This document shows, piece by piece, positions 8,301-15,448 of a DNA stretch of 29,157 bases. The first letter of the stretch is position 1. Every line of letters begins with the position of its first letter. The notes beneath the pieces are model-generated. The model saw only the letters and a list, made by a program, of their open reading frames with translations. It was not told the DNA's origin and did not search any database. The translations under genes were made by a program, and so were the position numbers. Origin of the DNA: JALZBN01 sp035525375 (lineage in GTDB: Bacteria > Actinomycetota > Acidimicrobiia > Acidimicrobiales > AC-14); NCBI GenBank assembly GCA_035525375.1, contig DATLEI010000078.1, forward strand, positions 1 through 29,157, given 5' to 3'.

Positions 8301-8771
8301 CTCCAAGACCACGGGGGCATGGTCGCGACCATCCGGGCGCTCACCGGCGCGCAGCCGAAAGCCTGGTTCGGCGACTCCGCCAACCCCGCCGAACCCAAGG
8401 TGCGGTCGCTGGCCGAGGAGGCGGCTCGGGTCGTGCGAACGCGGGTGCTGAATCCGAAGTGGATCGGGGCGATGCAGCAGCACGGTTACAAGGGCGCGTT
8501 CGAGATGGCCGCCACCGTCGACTACCTCTTTGGTTACGACGCCACCGCTCAGGTCGTCGAGGACTGGATGTATGAGCGGGTAACGGCCGCGTATGTGGGT
8601 GACCCGGGAGTTCGCAAGTTCCTCGAAGCCTCCAATCCCTGGGCGTTGCGCTCGATGGCCGAGCGCTTGCTCGAGGCCCATTCCCGCGGCATGTGGGACG
8701 CCTCTGAAGAGGCCTTGGCGACCCTCCAATCAGCGCTCCTGGAGGCAGAGGGCTGGGAGGAGTCGCGGTGA
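5358..8771 (+). CDS. cobN: cobaltochelatase large subunit CobN
   Basis: CobN is the large, porphyrinoid-binding subunit of the ATP-dependent cobaltochelatase of the aerobic pathway (the ChlH/BchH superfamily). The 1137-aa product carries the superfamily signature HAGKHGTLEWLPGKG near residues 505-520, LLYPFVVNDPGEGTQAKRRAHAVIVDH shortly after (split here only in description), GMAHVLPTGRNFYSVDP, VWGTAAMRTSGDDVAEAL and LRISGFFRDAFP. It is somewhat shorter than many CobN proteins (about 1200-1400). The placement between cobQ and the ChlID gene, in a B12 operon with no chlorophyll genes, favours CobN over magnesium chelatase ChlH. ATG 5358 overlaps cobQ (ATGA). The stop overlaps the next start (GTGA). 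Confidence 0.95.
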   Translation: MILFLTNADTEILALRSVVEGLPDGFPPVRAANPASLEEAPGLDGVELVVIRLLGGRRSWEAPFDNLRADCMARGIPLIAISGESVPDAELATLSTAETSVVTRAFEYLAQGGLANTANLLRFLAGFPHEPPIEVPATGVWPTATQSQDSTGPKIGVIFYRAHVLSGNTAFVDDLCSAIVARGGQPVPVWCYSLRPGDDGQVPALDVLADHEVDALITTVLAMGSASDDDWDASALAALDVPVIQAMAATQPREAWEGSTSGLTPIDVAMSVAIPEFDGRIITVPFSFKEIVDDGDELGAPVAAYRTLPDRVARVAGIAVRLARLRHQENPEKRVAIVLSAYPTKRSRIGNAVGLDTPASVIDLLHSLRAAGYGVDRIPNDGDSMMAELADALVYDKESLSPQQFAAAPGRLPAPRYTEWFHGLPTTTQAEMVESWGDPPGNVFCDGGDLVFPGLDLGQVLVAIQPPRGFGENPVAIYHSPDLPPTHHYLAFYRWLDETWGADAVIHAGKHGTLEWLPGKGVGLSAACYPDAAVGDLPLLYPFVVNDPGEGTQAKRRAHAVIVDHLVPPMTRADTYDDLARLETLLDEYARIASLDPPKLPAIRAQVWALLVEAEIHRDLGLDETLDEDGFDDLVLHVDGYLCELKDAQIRGGLHVLGRRPEGEAEIDLILAMTRLPQGEVPALRHAASGRHDVDAAEAEARAAVAATQSADWRYDGDDPTLRWICDRLVPALRRTTDEVTNLLRGLDGQHVPAGPSGAPTRGMAHVLPTGRNFYSVDPKAIPSRLAWDVGCRLAEEVVSRHIAEEGRPPESVGLVVWGTAAMRTSGDDVAEALALLGVRPVWAEESARVTGVELIPLEELGRPRVDVTLRISGFFRDAFPHVIGLLDDAVRLAGFDDDPRIFGAKPGAYGSGILPLIESREWEDDNDLASVYLAWGGWSYGRAQMGAPAAEAMRRRFSTIEIAIKNQDNREHDIFDSDDYLQDHGGMVATIRALTGAQPKAWFGDSANPAEPKVRSLAEEAARVVRTRVLNPKWIGAMQQHGYKGAFEMAATVDYLFGYDATAQVVEDWMYERVTAAYVGDPGVRKFLEASNPWALRSMAERLLEAHSRGMWDASEEALATLQSALLEAEGWEESR

Positions 8772-10534
8772 CCACTGCGTTTCCCTTCTCCGCGGTTGTT
8801 GGGCAAGACGAGGCCAAGCTGGCGCTGCTGCTTGCTGCGGTCGAACCGCGTCTTGGTGGAGTCCTCCTGCGGGGCGACAAGGGGACGGCGAAGACCACGC
8901 TTGCCCGGGGGCTCGCGGGGCTCCTCCCCGATGCGCCGTTTGTCGAGTTGCCCCTCGGGGCCACGGAGGATCGGGTCGTTGGATCCATTGACCTCGCGGC
9001 TGCGCTCACCGGAGGCGACGTGCGCTTCTCGCCCGGCGTGCTCGCGGCTGCCCATGGGGGAGTGCTCTATGTCGACGAGGTGAACCTCCTGGCCGACCAC
9101 CTGGTTGACGTTCTGCTCGATGTGGCCGCCTCTGGGACAAACCGAGTCGAACGGGAGGGAATATCCCATACCCATCCCTCACGGTTCGTCCTCATCGGAT
9201 CCATGAACCCTGAGGAGGGCGACCTCCGTCCGCAGCTGCTCGACCGGTTCGGCCTTGCCGTTGACGTCACCGCCAGCTCCGACCCCACCGAGCGATCGTC
9301 TGCTGTCCGCCGCCGGCTGGCGTTCGACGCCCAGCCGACCGAGTTCGATCGGGCTTGGGTGCGAGACGACGACGCTCTACGAGATCGAATTGCCGCCTGC
9401 CAGCCCGCGCCGGTGTCCGACGAGCTGACCGACAAAATCAGCGCGCTCTGCGCACGAGTCGGCGCCGAGAGCCTGCGCGCCGACCTGGTGATCTGCCGGG
9501 GCGCGGCCGCGCTTGCCGCCCTCGAGGGCCGCACCGAGGCGACCATCGACGACGTCCGTCGGGTGGCTCCACTCGCCCTGACCCACCGCCGCCGGCGGGA
9601 TCCGTTCGATGAGCCGGGCATCCAGCAGAGCCAGGTCGACGAGGCGCTCGACGCACCTCCGGATGCGGACGAGCAATCCGACGACGGCGGCGCGCCGGAG
9701 TCCCAGACCGCGCCGCGCCCGGTCAACCCGGACGCGCCACGGAAGGTCGTGCCCCTCCAGGCCCAGCGCTCGGCGGATGGTGCCACCGGGCGTCGCTCCA
9801 CGGTCGAGGACTCGCGCGGCCGAATGATCGGCGACCGAGAGCCGGTCGGTTCGATCGGTTCGGTTGCGATCGCCCCAACCCTGCGGGCCGCGGCAGGGAG
9901 GCCGGCAGCAAGGCCTGACGAGCCACAGATCCAGGCCGGCGACCTGCGGGAAGCGGTGCGCGAACGGCGCGCCGGAAATCTCGTCATCCTCGCGGTTGAC
10001 GCCTCCGGGTCGATGGGAGCCGAGCGGCGAATGGAAGCGGCCAAGGGCGCAGCCGTCAGCCTGCTCCTCGATGCCTACCAACGCCGCGACAAGGTGGCGC
10101 TAGTGACCTTTCGGGGCGACTCGGCCGAGGTCGCGCTGCGACCAACCGGAAGCGTGGAGGTGGCCCGGGCGCGTCTCGGAGAGCTGTCCACAGGCGGTCG
10201 CACCCCTCTGGCCGCGGGCCTGACCGCGGCATTCGAACTGGCAACCGCCGGGAACGTTGGCAACACCGGCCACCGTCCGTTGATCGTCGTCGTCTCCGAC
10301 GGCCGGGCCACGTCAGGCCCGAAAGGGTCCGACCCTCTCGACGCGGCATGGGCGCAGGCTGCTGCTGTGCGCCGGCGATCAATCCCCGCCGTTGTAATCG
10401 ATGTCGAGGAGGGTCCGACCCGGCTCGGGTTGTCGGCCAAGCTGGCCGAGGCCATGGGCGCGCGCTATCTGACACTGCAGACTCTCTCGGCCGGGGAGTT
10501 GGCTACTGCGGTGCGGGAGGCGGTCAGAGGTTGA
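8768..10534 (+). CDS. ChlI-ChlD fusion, putative ATPase subunit of the cobaltochelatase
   Basis: The 588-aa protein joins an AAA+ domain to a von Willebrand A domain, as in magnesium-chelatase subunit D and the actinobacterial ChlID-like proteins linked to CobN. The AAA+ part has Walker A GDKGTAKT at 36-43, Walker B LYVDEVNLL near 98-106, a sensor stretch IGSMNPEEGDLRPQLLDRFG and a C-terminal lid. A charged, Pro-rich linker follows (about residues 285-400). The VWA domain has a MIDAS motif DASGSMGAERR near 410, TGGRTPLAAG and VVSDGRAT. No separate CobS/CobT chelatase subunits are present, so this fusion probably energises CobN alone. The GTG start overlaps cobN. The 3' end overlaps the convergent membrane-protein gene by 11 bases, leaving no room for a separate terminator. 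Confidence 0.88.
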   Translation: MTTAFPFSAVVGQDEAKLALLLAAVEPRLGGVLLRGDKGTAKTTLARGLAGLLPDAPFVELPLGATEDRVVGSIDLAAALTGGDVRFSPGVLAAAHGGVLYVDEVNLLADHLVDVLLDVAASGTNRVEREGISHTHPSRFVLIGSMNPEEGDLRPQLLDRFGLAVDVTASSDPTERSSAVRRRLAFDAQPTEFDRAWVRDDDALRDRIAACQPAPVSDELTDKISALCARVGAESLRADLVICRGAAALAALEGRTEATIDDVRRVAPLALTHRRRRDPFDEPGIQQSQVDEALDAPPDADEQSDDGGAPESQTAPRPVNPDAPRKVVPLQAQRSADGATGRRSTVEDSRGRMIGDREPVGSIGSVAIAPTLRAAAGRPAARPDEPQIQAGDLREAVRERRAGNLVILAVDASGSMGAERRMEAAKGAAVSLLLDAYQRRDKVALVTFRGDSAEVALRPTGSVEVARARLGELSTGGRTPLAAGLTAAFELATAGNVGNTGHRPLIVVVSDGRATSGPKGSDPLDAAWAQAAAVRRRSIPAVVIDVEEGPTRLGLSAKLAEAMGARYLTLQTLSAGELATAVREAVRG

Positions 10535-11549
10535 TGATGTTGGTGCAGTTGCCGCTATCGGGTACCACCGCGCCGGCGGCGTCGACCACCTCGGCACACA
10601 CCTGCCGGTGCAGAATCGCCTCGAACAGGGGGAGAGACCACGGGGAGTCGCCCGTGTAGGTGGTGGCATCCGCCCCACCGTCGTAGGAGAAGCGCACTGT
10701 GTAAGTGTCGGGGGCGCCGCTGGCATCGGGCGTGAACCCGGACACAGCGAACTGCACCTCGAAATTGCCGTTGAGCCGAGGCCGGATGGCGGTGATCCTG
10801 ACGCTCGGAGTCACGGTGGCACCGGCGGCTGTCGTTGTTGGGCCCTCGACGACCGGCGGTAGCTCGATAGGACCGATCGGGGTGACCGTTCCGTCGGGAG
10901 CGATCAGCGTCGGCAGAGAATCGAGCGGGGATGGGGGGTTGGGGTCTGGCGGCGCGGACGAGGCTTCACTGCCACCCGACGAAACCGCACCCGGGACGTC
11001 GGCGAGGACCTCGGCCGATGCGTGGTCGCGGAGGAAGGCGATGGCCTGGACGTGGAGCGGCACCGCAATCCGCTGCACTTCGTCGCGCTCCGGCCCACGC
11101 ACGGTCTCGGCGGTTCGCAAGAGCTCGGCGTCGGCCTTGGCTACCTCAGCTGGGTTCTTGCTGTCGAGAGCAACCTGTACCCGATAGGCCGCATTCTGGG
11201 CGTGTAGAAGCGCCTCGGAACGCGCCGGCGACGACCCGGGAACGATGTGGAGGGCGGCGACGATGGCGATGGCCAGTAGCGCTGTGGCCGCCACTCCGCT
11301 GAAGACCATGGTGAGGCGACGGTCGGCCCACGCCCAACGAGGCGTCGGCAAAGGCTCGTAGGAATGTCTGACGGTGCTGGAGGGTCGGACGGTGCCGGGA
11401 TGTCCGACGTTGGTCGAGACGGATCGGAGCACGGGACGCTGGTGATCGACAAGCCGGCGAACGGCCTGTACATGCGCCGGGGGCGGCTCGACGGCGCCGG
11501 CGCGCAGGGCCTTGGCCAGCTGCTCCAGCAGCTCGGTATCGTCAGCCAT
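10524..11549 (-). CDS. one-TM membrane protein, possible anti-sigma factor
   Basis: The product (341 aa from the second ATG) has a short cytoplasmic helical N terminus (DDTELLEQLAKALRAG, then PPAHVQAVRRLV), a basic WADRRL stretch, and one transmembrane segment at about residues 80-104. A helical extracytoplasmic region rich in Ala/Glu follows, then a Pro/Ser linker and a beta-rich C-terminal domain with two Cys residues that may form a disulfide. There is no HxxxCxxC zinc anti-sigma motif. The gene starts inside the end of the ECF sigma gene; GGGAGG at 11555-11560 fits the second ATG (11549) better than the first (11552). Position directly after a sigma gene and topology suggest an anti-sigma role. 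This is inference; I recognise no named family. Confidence 0.6.
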   Translation of the reverse strand: MADDTELLEQLAKALRAGAVEPPPAHVQAVRRLVDHQRPVLRSVSTNVGHPGTVRPSSTVRHSYEPLPTPRWAWADRRLTMVFSGVAATALLAIAIVAALHIVPGSSPARSEALLHAQNAAYRVQVALDSKNPAEVAKADAELLRTAETVRGPERDEVQRIAVPLHVQAIAFLRDHASAEVLADVPGAVSSGGSEASSAPPDPNPPSPLDSLPTLIAPDGTVTPIGPIELPPVVEGPTTTAAGATVTPSVRITAIRPRLNGNFEVQFAVSGFTPDASGAPDTYTVRFSYDGGADATTYTGDSPWSLPLFEAILHRQVCAEVVDAAGAVVPDSGNCTNIINL

Positions 11550-12183
11550 CATCGCCTCCCTTGAGCAACTCGGCCCGGAGCCGGTTCAGGGCCCGGGACT
11601 GCGCCATCCGAACCGCGCCCGCTCGCTTGCCGACCACGGCGGCGACTTCCTCGGCGGCCAAACCGCCGACGACGCGTAGCTCCAGGATCTCTTGATCGTC
11701 GGAACTCAGGCACGCAAAGGCAGCTCGCACGGCGCCGAATTCCTCGTGCAGCAGCAGCTCGTTCAGCAAGTCTTCGTCATTGTCGCCGGCGTGCAGTACG
11801 CGCCGCTCATGGCGCCGGTCCCGCCGGTGGGCCTCGAGCAGGACGTTGCGGAGGATCCCGAACAGCCAGGCATTGAAACCCGCGCCCTCCCATTGGAAGC
11901 GACCGATACGGCTATAGGCACGGGCGAAGGTCTCGCTCACGGCATCGTCGGCTTCTTCGCGGCGCGAGAGCCGCCGGCGCGCGAATCCGAGTAGTGCAGG
12001 GTACGAAAGGCGGTAGAGCGCTTCCCAGGCGTCAGCGTCGCCGCCCTGTGCCCGTTGCACGAGTTGCTGAAGCTCGTCAACCGTGATCTTGTCGCTGGGC
12101 GCCTTCACGCGAGCGACCGTTCTAGCACCCGCCTCCGTGAGGAGGGCCGAAGAATCGGCGCGATCACCTGCAGCTACGAACAT
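11542..12183 (-). CDS. ECF-type RNA polymerase sigma factor
   Basis: The 213-aa protein has a sigma-70 region 2 (DADAWEALYRLSYPALLGFARRRL split around residue 60, then EADDAVSETFARAYSRI and WLFGILRNVLLEAHRR). Its region 4 contains a helix-turn-helix (LSSDDQEILELRVVGGL, then AEEVAAVVGKRAGAVRMAQSRA). There is no region 1 or 3, which defines the ECF group. The N-terminal 30-35 residues are not conserved, and no clear Shine-Dalgarno precedes the ATG at 12183, so the true start could be an internal GTG (VKAPSDK). It lies 36 bases downstream of the binding-protein gene on the same strand and overlaps the membrane-protein gene that follows. The target promoters are unknown. Confidence 0.9.
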   Translation of the reverse strand: MFVAAGDRADSSALLTEAGARTVARVKAPSDKITVDELQQLVQRAQGGDADAWEALYRLSYPALLGFARRRLSRREEADDAVSETFARAYSRIGRFQWEGAGFNAWLFGILRNVLLEAHRRDRRHERRVLHAGDNDEDLLNELLLHEEFGAVRAAFACLSSDDQEILELRVVGGLAAEEVAAVVGKRAGAVRMAQSRALNRLRAELLKGGDDG

Positions 12184-12219
12184 CCGCTCAGAGAAGTCAT
12201 GACTGCAGAAGGGCGTTCG

Positions 12220-13437
12220 TCACCCGGTAAAGAGGGTGACCAAGCTGGCCCCGTTGACCCAGTCGCCGACGACGTCGGTGAATCTGCCGTTCTGGTACTG
12301 GAGAATGCGGACGTTGGAGTTGCAGATCGCCGACAGGAGCGGGACTTGCTGGCCGTTGCAGGTGTAGTCGTGGGTCATGAACCCCGGCTGGGCATTGGTG
12401 AGCTTCAATCGTGCAGTCAGGGTCTCTGCTGTCACCTCCGGACCGACATCGGCCAGCAGAGCCCGCAAGTCCATCACCGCGCTGAACCCGGCCTGGGACA
12501 GCACCGAGGGCTCCTCTTCCCTCTTGTCGAGGTAGAGCGCCACGTCGGGGTTCGAGCGGTCGGTGTACGGAATGAACCCGGTGCCGAAGTAGGCCCCGTT
12601 CGCGCCGCTCCCGGCTGAGTCGAATACGCTCTGCTCGGCGCATACCCCGGGATAGAACATCTTGGCCTTGATGTCGAGTGACTCCTTGGCCTGCATGATC
12701 CGGGCACACCCTTGCGGAGGGAAGACCGACACGATGACGTCGGGCGCGCCTTCGTTGACCTGGGAGAGTGCCGGCGTCAGGTCTCGGGAGTCAGCCTTGG
12801 CCGCGACGAGTTTGACGTCGGTAACGCCCTTCTTCTCGAGGACCTCCTTGGTGGCCTCCACCGCGGTCGCCAGAAGGCCGGGCAGGTCGACATAGACGAT
12901 GCCGACCTTTTTGACGTGCAGCGTGTCAATCGCATAGGCGGCTTGGCCGAGCAGATCGGCGCCAGTGCCACCGGTGAACATGAAGGCGTCGTCGGAGGTC
13001 AACTCGTCGCCGAGTGACGGCGATGTCCCGACGTAGGGAATCTTGGATTCTTCAAGGACGGGCAGCGACGCAGCCGCGCCTACATCGACCCCGCCGATGA
13101 CGGCCACTGCCCCTTTGGACCGAAGCTTGTTGGCGCACGCCTGAGAGGTCTCCGGCGCGCCTGTTGTCGTACAGGTCTCGAGACGGATGGGACGGCCGGC
13201 CACACCGTCGAGCTCGTTGTTGACATAGTCGACAGCAGTTTCCGCCTCCCGGCGGAACTCGGGGAACGAACCCGTCGGCGCGTCCTCCATGTTGATCAGG
13301 CCAACCGGGATAGGGACGCCCGTTGCCCTCTTTCCTGACGTGCCCGCGTTTCCGTCGTTCCCGCCGCTATCGCACGCCGCGAGCAGGAGACCCATCGCAA
13401 GCCCCACGGCCACTACCCGGCGTCTCATGAACACCAT
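12220..13437 (-). CDS. branched-chain amino acid-type ABC transporter substrate-binding lipoprotein
   Basis: A lipoprotein signal is clear: MRRR, a hydrophobic core and the lipobox LAAC with Cys22. The mature protein is a type I periplasmic-binding fold of the LivJ/Peripla_BP_6 kind, with IPVGLINMEDAPTGSFPEF, AVDYVNNELDGVAGRPIRLE, AVIGGVDVGAAASLPVLEE, IPYVGTSPSLGDEL and KKVGIVYVDLPG. The 405-aa length is normal. It is divergent from the LivHM and LivGF genes, with 61 bases between the start codons, so one intergenic region probably serves both directions. The ligand cannot be read from sequence; the family also binds amides, urea and aromatic compounds. The sigma-factor gene follows on the same strand. 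Confidence 0.88.
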   Translation of the reverse strand: MVFMRRRVVAVGLAMGLLLAACDSGGNDGNAGTSGKRATGVPIPVGLINMEDAPTGSFPEFRREAETAVDYVNNELDGVAGRPIRLETCTTTGAPETSQACANKLRSKGAVAVIGGVDVGAAASLPVLEESKIPYVGTSPSLGDELTSDDAFMFTGGTGADLLGQAAYAIDTLHVKKVGIVYVDLPGLLATAVEATKEVLEKKGVTDVKLVAAKADSRDLTPALSQVNEGAPDVIVSVFPPQGCARIMQAKESLDIKAKMFYPGVCAEQSVFDSAGSGANGAYFGTGFIPYTDRSNPDVALYLDKREEEPSVLSQAGFSAVMDLRALLADVGPEVTAETLTARLKLTNAQPGFMTHDYTCNGQQVPLLSAICNSNVRILQYQNGRFTDVVGDWVNGASLVTLFTG

Positions 13438-13498
13438 TGTGCTCTCTCGCCCGCCCGCGTCGGTAGCCTGCCCGCCAACTGCGAGGAGGCGCGCACCC

Positions 13499-15448
13499 TT
13501 GGAGTACCTGGCTTACCTGCTGCTGGGCCTCGGCACCGGCGCGGTCTACGCCGCGCTGGCCCTGGGCCTGGTGATGGAGCATCGCGTGTCGGGCGTGGTG
13601 AACTTCGCCCACGGGGCCATGGCCATGTATTCGGCCTACGTCTTCGTCGAGCTCCGCCAGAGCGGTGACCTGGTGTTGCCCGTCGTCGGCCTGCCCGGAC
13701 GCTTCCATATCCTTGACCGGGCGCCGTTGCTGGTCGCCCTCGCGATCGCCCTTCTTGCCGCGGCTGGTCTCGGACTGCTGGTGTACGCCCTGGTCATCCG
13801 GCCGTTAGAGGAGTCGTCGCCTCTGGCAAGGGTGATCGCGTGTACCGGCGTGATGGTCACCCTGCAGGCGATCGTCGTGCTGCGTTTCGGTACCGAAAAC
13901 CGTTCAGTGGCGACAGTTCTCCCGGCCCGACCTGTCCACATGGCTGGGCAGGTCGTGCGCAGCGACAACCTTTACCTGGCCGCGATCGTCGTTCTGGCGG
14001 CCGTCGCACTCTGGTTTCTCTACCGGTTCACCCGCTTCGGTCTCTGGAGCCGGGCGGTGGCGGAAAACCGAACGGCGGCGTCGCTCCTCGGTTGTCGGGT
14101 GACGTGGGTGTCGGCGGGCACGTGGGCACTGGCGACGATGCTTGGTGGGCTTCTCGGGATCCTGGTGGCGCCAATCACCGGCCTCAACCCGGCGACGTAC
14201 ACCTTGCTCGTGGTGCCCGCCCTCGCGGCAGCGCTGGTGGGCCGGCTCTCGTCGTTCGGCGTGACGGTGACTGCTGCACTAACGCTTGGGATGGCGCAGT
14301 CGGAGATCGGAAAGCTGCAGGATCGCTTCGACTGGTCACCGAGCGTGGGTCTCCGTGAGGGGCTCCCGCTGGTCATCATCATCGTCGTACTGGCCTTCGC
14401 CGGCCGATCCATTCGGGAACGACAGCCGGCGGTTCAGCCTCGGCTGCCCGCAGCCGGGCGGCCCCGGCGGGTGGGCGTGGCTGTCGCAGTGTGGGTTCCG
14501 TTGACGGCGCTTGCCCTCGTCCTTCTCGGGAGTCAGGAGCGTCTCGGCCTCATCACGAGTCTCGTCGGAGCAGTGATCTGTCTTTCGCTGGTGGTGCTCA
14601 CCGGCTACGTCGGCCAGATCTCCCTCGCCCAGATGGCGTTTGCGGGGGTCGCCGGGTTCACCCTCAGCAAGCTGGCGCAAGACCTCGGCGTGCCCTTCCC
14701 TCTCGCCCCATTGCTGGCTGCTCTGGTTGCGGGACTCACCGGATTACTGCTGGGCCTGCCGGCTATTCGCGCTCGGGGCGTCAATCTGGCGGTCGTGACC
14801 GTCGCAGGAGCGGTGGCCATCGAGGAGCTCGTGTTCCGCAATCCTGCCCTTACCGGTGGTTTCGAGGGGAGCAAGGTACCGGCGCCCTCACTCTTCGGCA
14901 TCAATCTCGGGATAGGGGGTGGCTCTGCCTCGGCGTACCCGCGGGTGGCCTTCGGACTCTTCGTTCTCGCCGTCCTTGCCGCCGCTGCTCTCGGCGTCGC
15001 CTGGCTCCGGTGCGCTCCCTTGGGTCGCCGCCTTCTCGCCGCGCGGGCCAACGAGCGAGCCGCAGCGGCGTCCGGGGTCGACATCGCTCGGACAAAGCTG
15101 TTCGCCTTCGGGCTCAGTGCCTTCATCGCCGGGATCGGTGGCTCATTGCTCGGGTACCAGCAAGGCCGACTCTCCTTCGGATCCTTTGGCGTATTCGTTT
15201 CGTTGTCGTTCCTGGCCATCGCGTTCCTGGGCGGCATCGCCAGAATCAGTGGTGCCATGGTCGGCGGCGCGCTCGTTGCCGGCGGGATCGTGTTCACCAC
15301 CATCGACGAGTTGTTCGGTTGGGGTCGGTATCAACTCCTCGTCAGCGGGCTGGGCTTAGTGGTGATCGCCGTTTTGTACCCCGACGGTCTGTCTGGAATC
15401 GGGGCGCGGCTCTGGCGCGGCGCGCGAGTAAAGGCCCGCAGCTCGTGA
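13499..15448 (+). CDS. fused LivH-LivM branched-chain amino acid-type ABC permease
   Basis: One 649-aa ORF holds both membrane subunits. Residues 1 to about 300 are LivH-like (GLGTGAVYAALALGLVMEHR, VVNFAHGAMAM, GGLLGILVAPITGLNP). After a basic, Pro-rich linker near 302-325, residues to the end are LivM-like (LTGYVGQISLAQMAFAGVAG, LPAIRARGVNLAVVT, IAGIGGSLLGY). Many hydrophobic segments are present in each half. The TTG at 13499 is preferred because LEYLAYLLLGLGTG is the normal LivH beginning and AGGAGG lies at 13484-13489. An in-frame ATG at 13427 would add a 24-residue polar, Pro/Arg-containing extension that overlaps the divergent gene. The stop overlaps the LivGF start (GTGA). Confidence 0.88.
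   Translation: MEYLAYLLLGLGTGAVYAALALGLVMEHRVSGVVNFAHGAMAMYSAYVFVELRQSGDLVLPVVGLPGRFHILDRAPLLVALAIALLAAAGLGLLVYALVIRPLEESSPLARVIACTGVMVTLQAIVVLRFGTENRSVATVLPARPVHMAGQVVRSDNLYLAAIVVLAAVALWFLYRFTRFGLWSRAVAENRTAASLLGCRVTWVSAGTWALATMLGGLLGILVAPITGLNPATYTLLVVPALAAALVGRLSSFGVTVTAALTLGMAQSEIGKLQDRFDWSPSVGLREGLPLVIIIVVLAFAGRSIRERQPAVQPRLPAAGRPRRVGVAVAVWVPLTALALVLLGSQERLGLITSLVGAVICLSLVVLTGYVGQISLAQMAFAGVAGFTLSKLAQDLGVPFPLAPLLAALVAGLTGLLLGLPAIRARGVNLAVVTVAGAVAIEELVFRNPALTGGFEGSKVPAPSLFGINLGIGGGSASAYPRVAFGLFVLAVLAAAALGVAWLRCAPLGRRLLAARANERAAAASGVDIARTKLFAFGLSAFIAGIGGSLLGYQQGRLSFGSFGVFVSLSFLAIAFLGGIARISGAMVGGALVAGGIVFTTIDELFGWGRYQLLVSGLGLVVIAVLYPDGLSGIGARLWRGARVKARSS

Noticed and set aside
7554..8729. 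Long antisense open frame (391 codons) opposite cobN
   Set aside because: Its frame mirrors the codon bias of the cobN strand, the translation is rich in Arg/Gly/His/Asp with no recognisable motif, and cobN is conserved throughout.
5358..10534. Magnesium chelatase (ChlH/ChlD) for chlorophyll
   Set aside because: The large subunit and AAA+/VWA fusion lie inside a cobalamin operon behind a cobalamin riboswitch, and there are no chlorophyll genes.
12220..12239. TCACCC/GGGTGA inverted repeat at the end of the binding-protein gene as a terminator
   Set aside because: The stem is only six pairs with an eight-base loop, there is no T-tract, and the sigma gene follows in 36 bases on the same strand.
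13289..13498. Upstream extension of the LivHM frame over the binding-protein gene
   Set aside because: It overlaps the signal-peptide region of the divergent lipoprotein; AGGAGG plus TTG 13499 gives the normal LivH N terminus.
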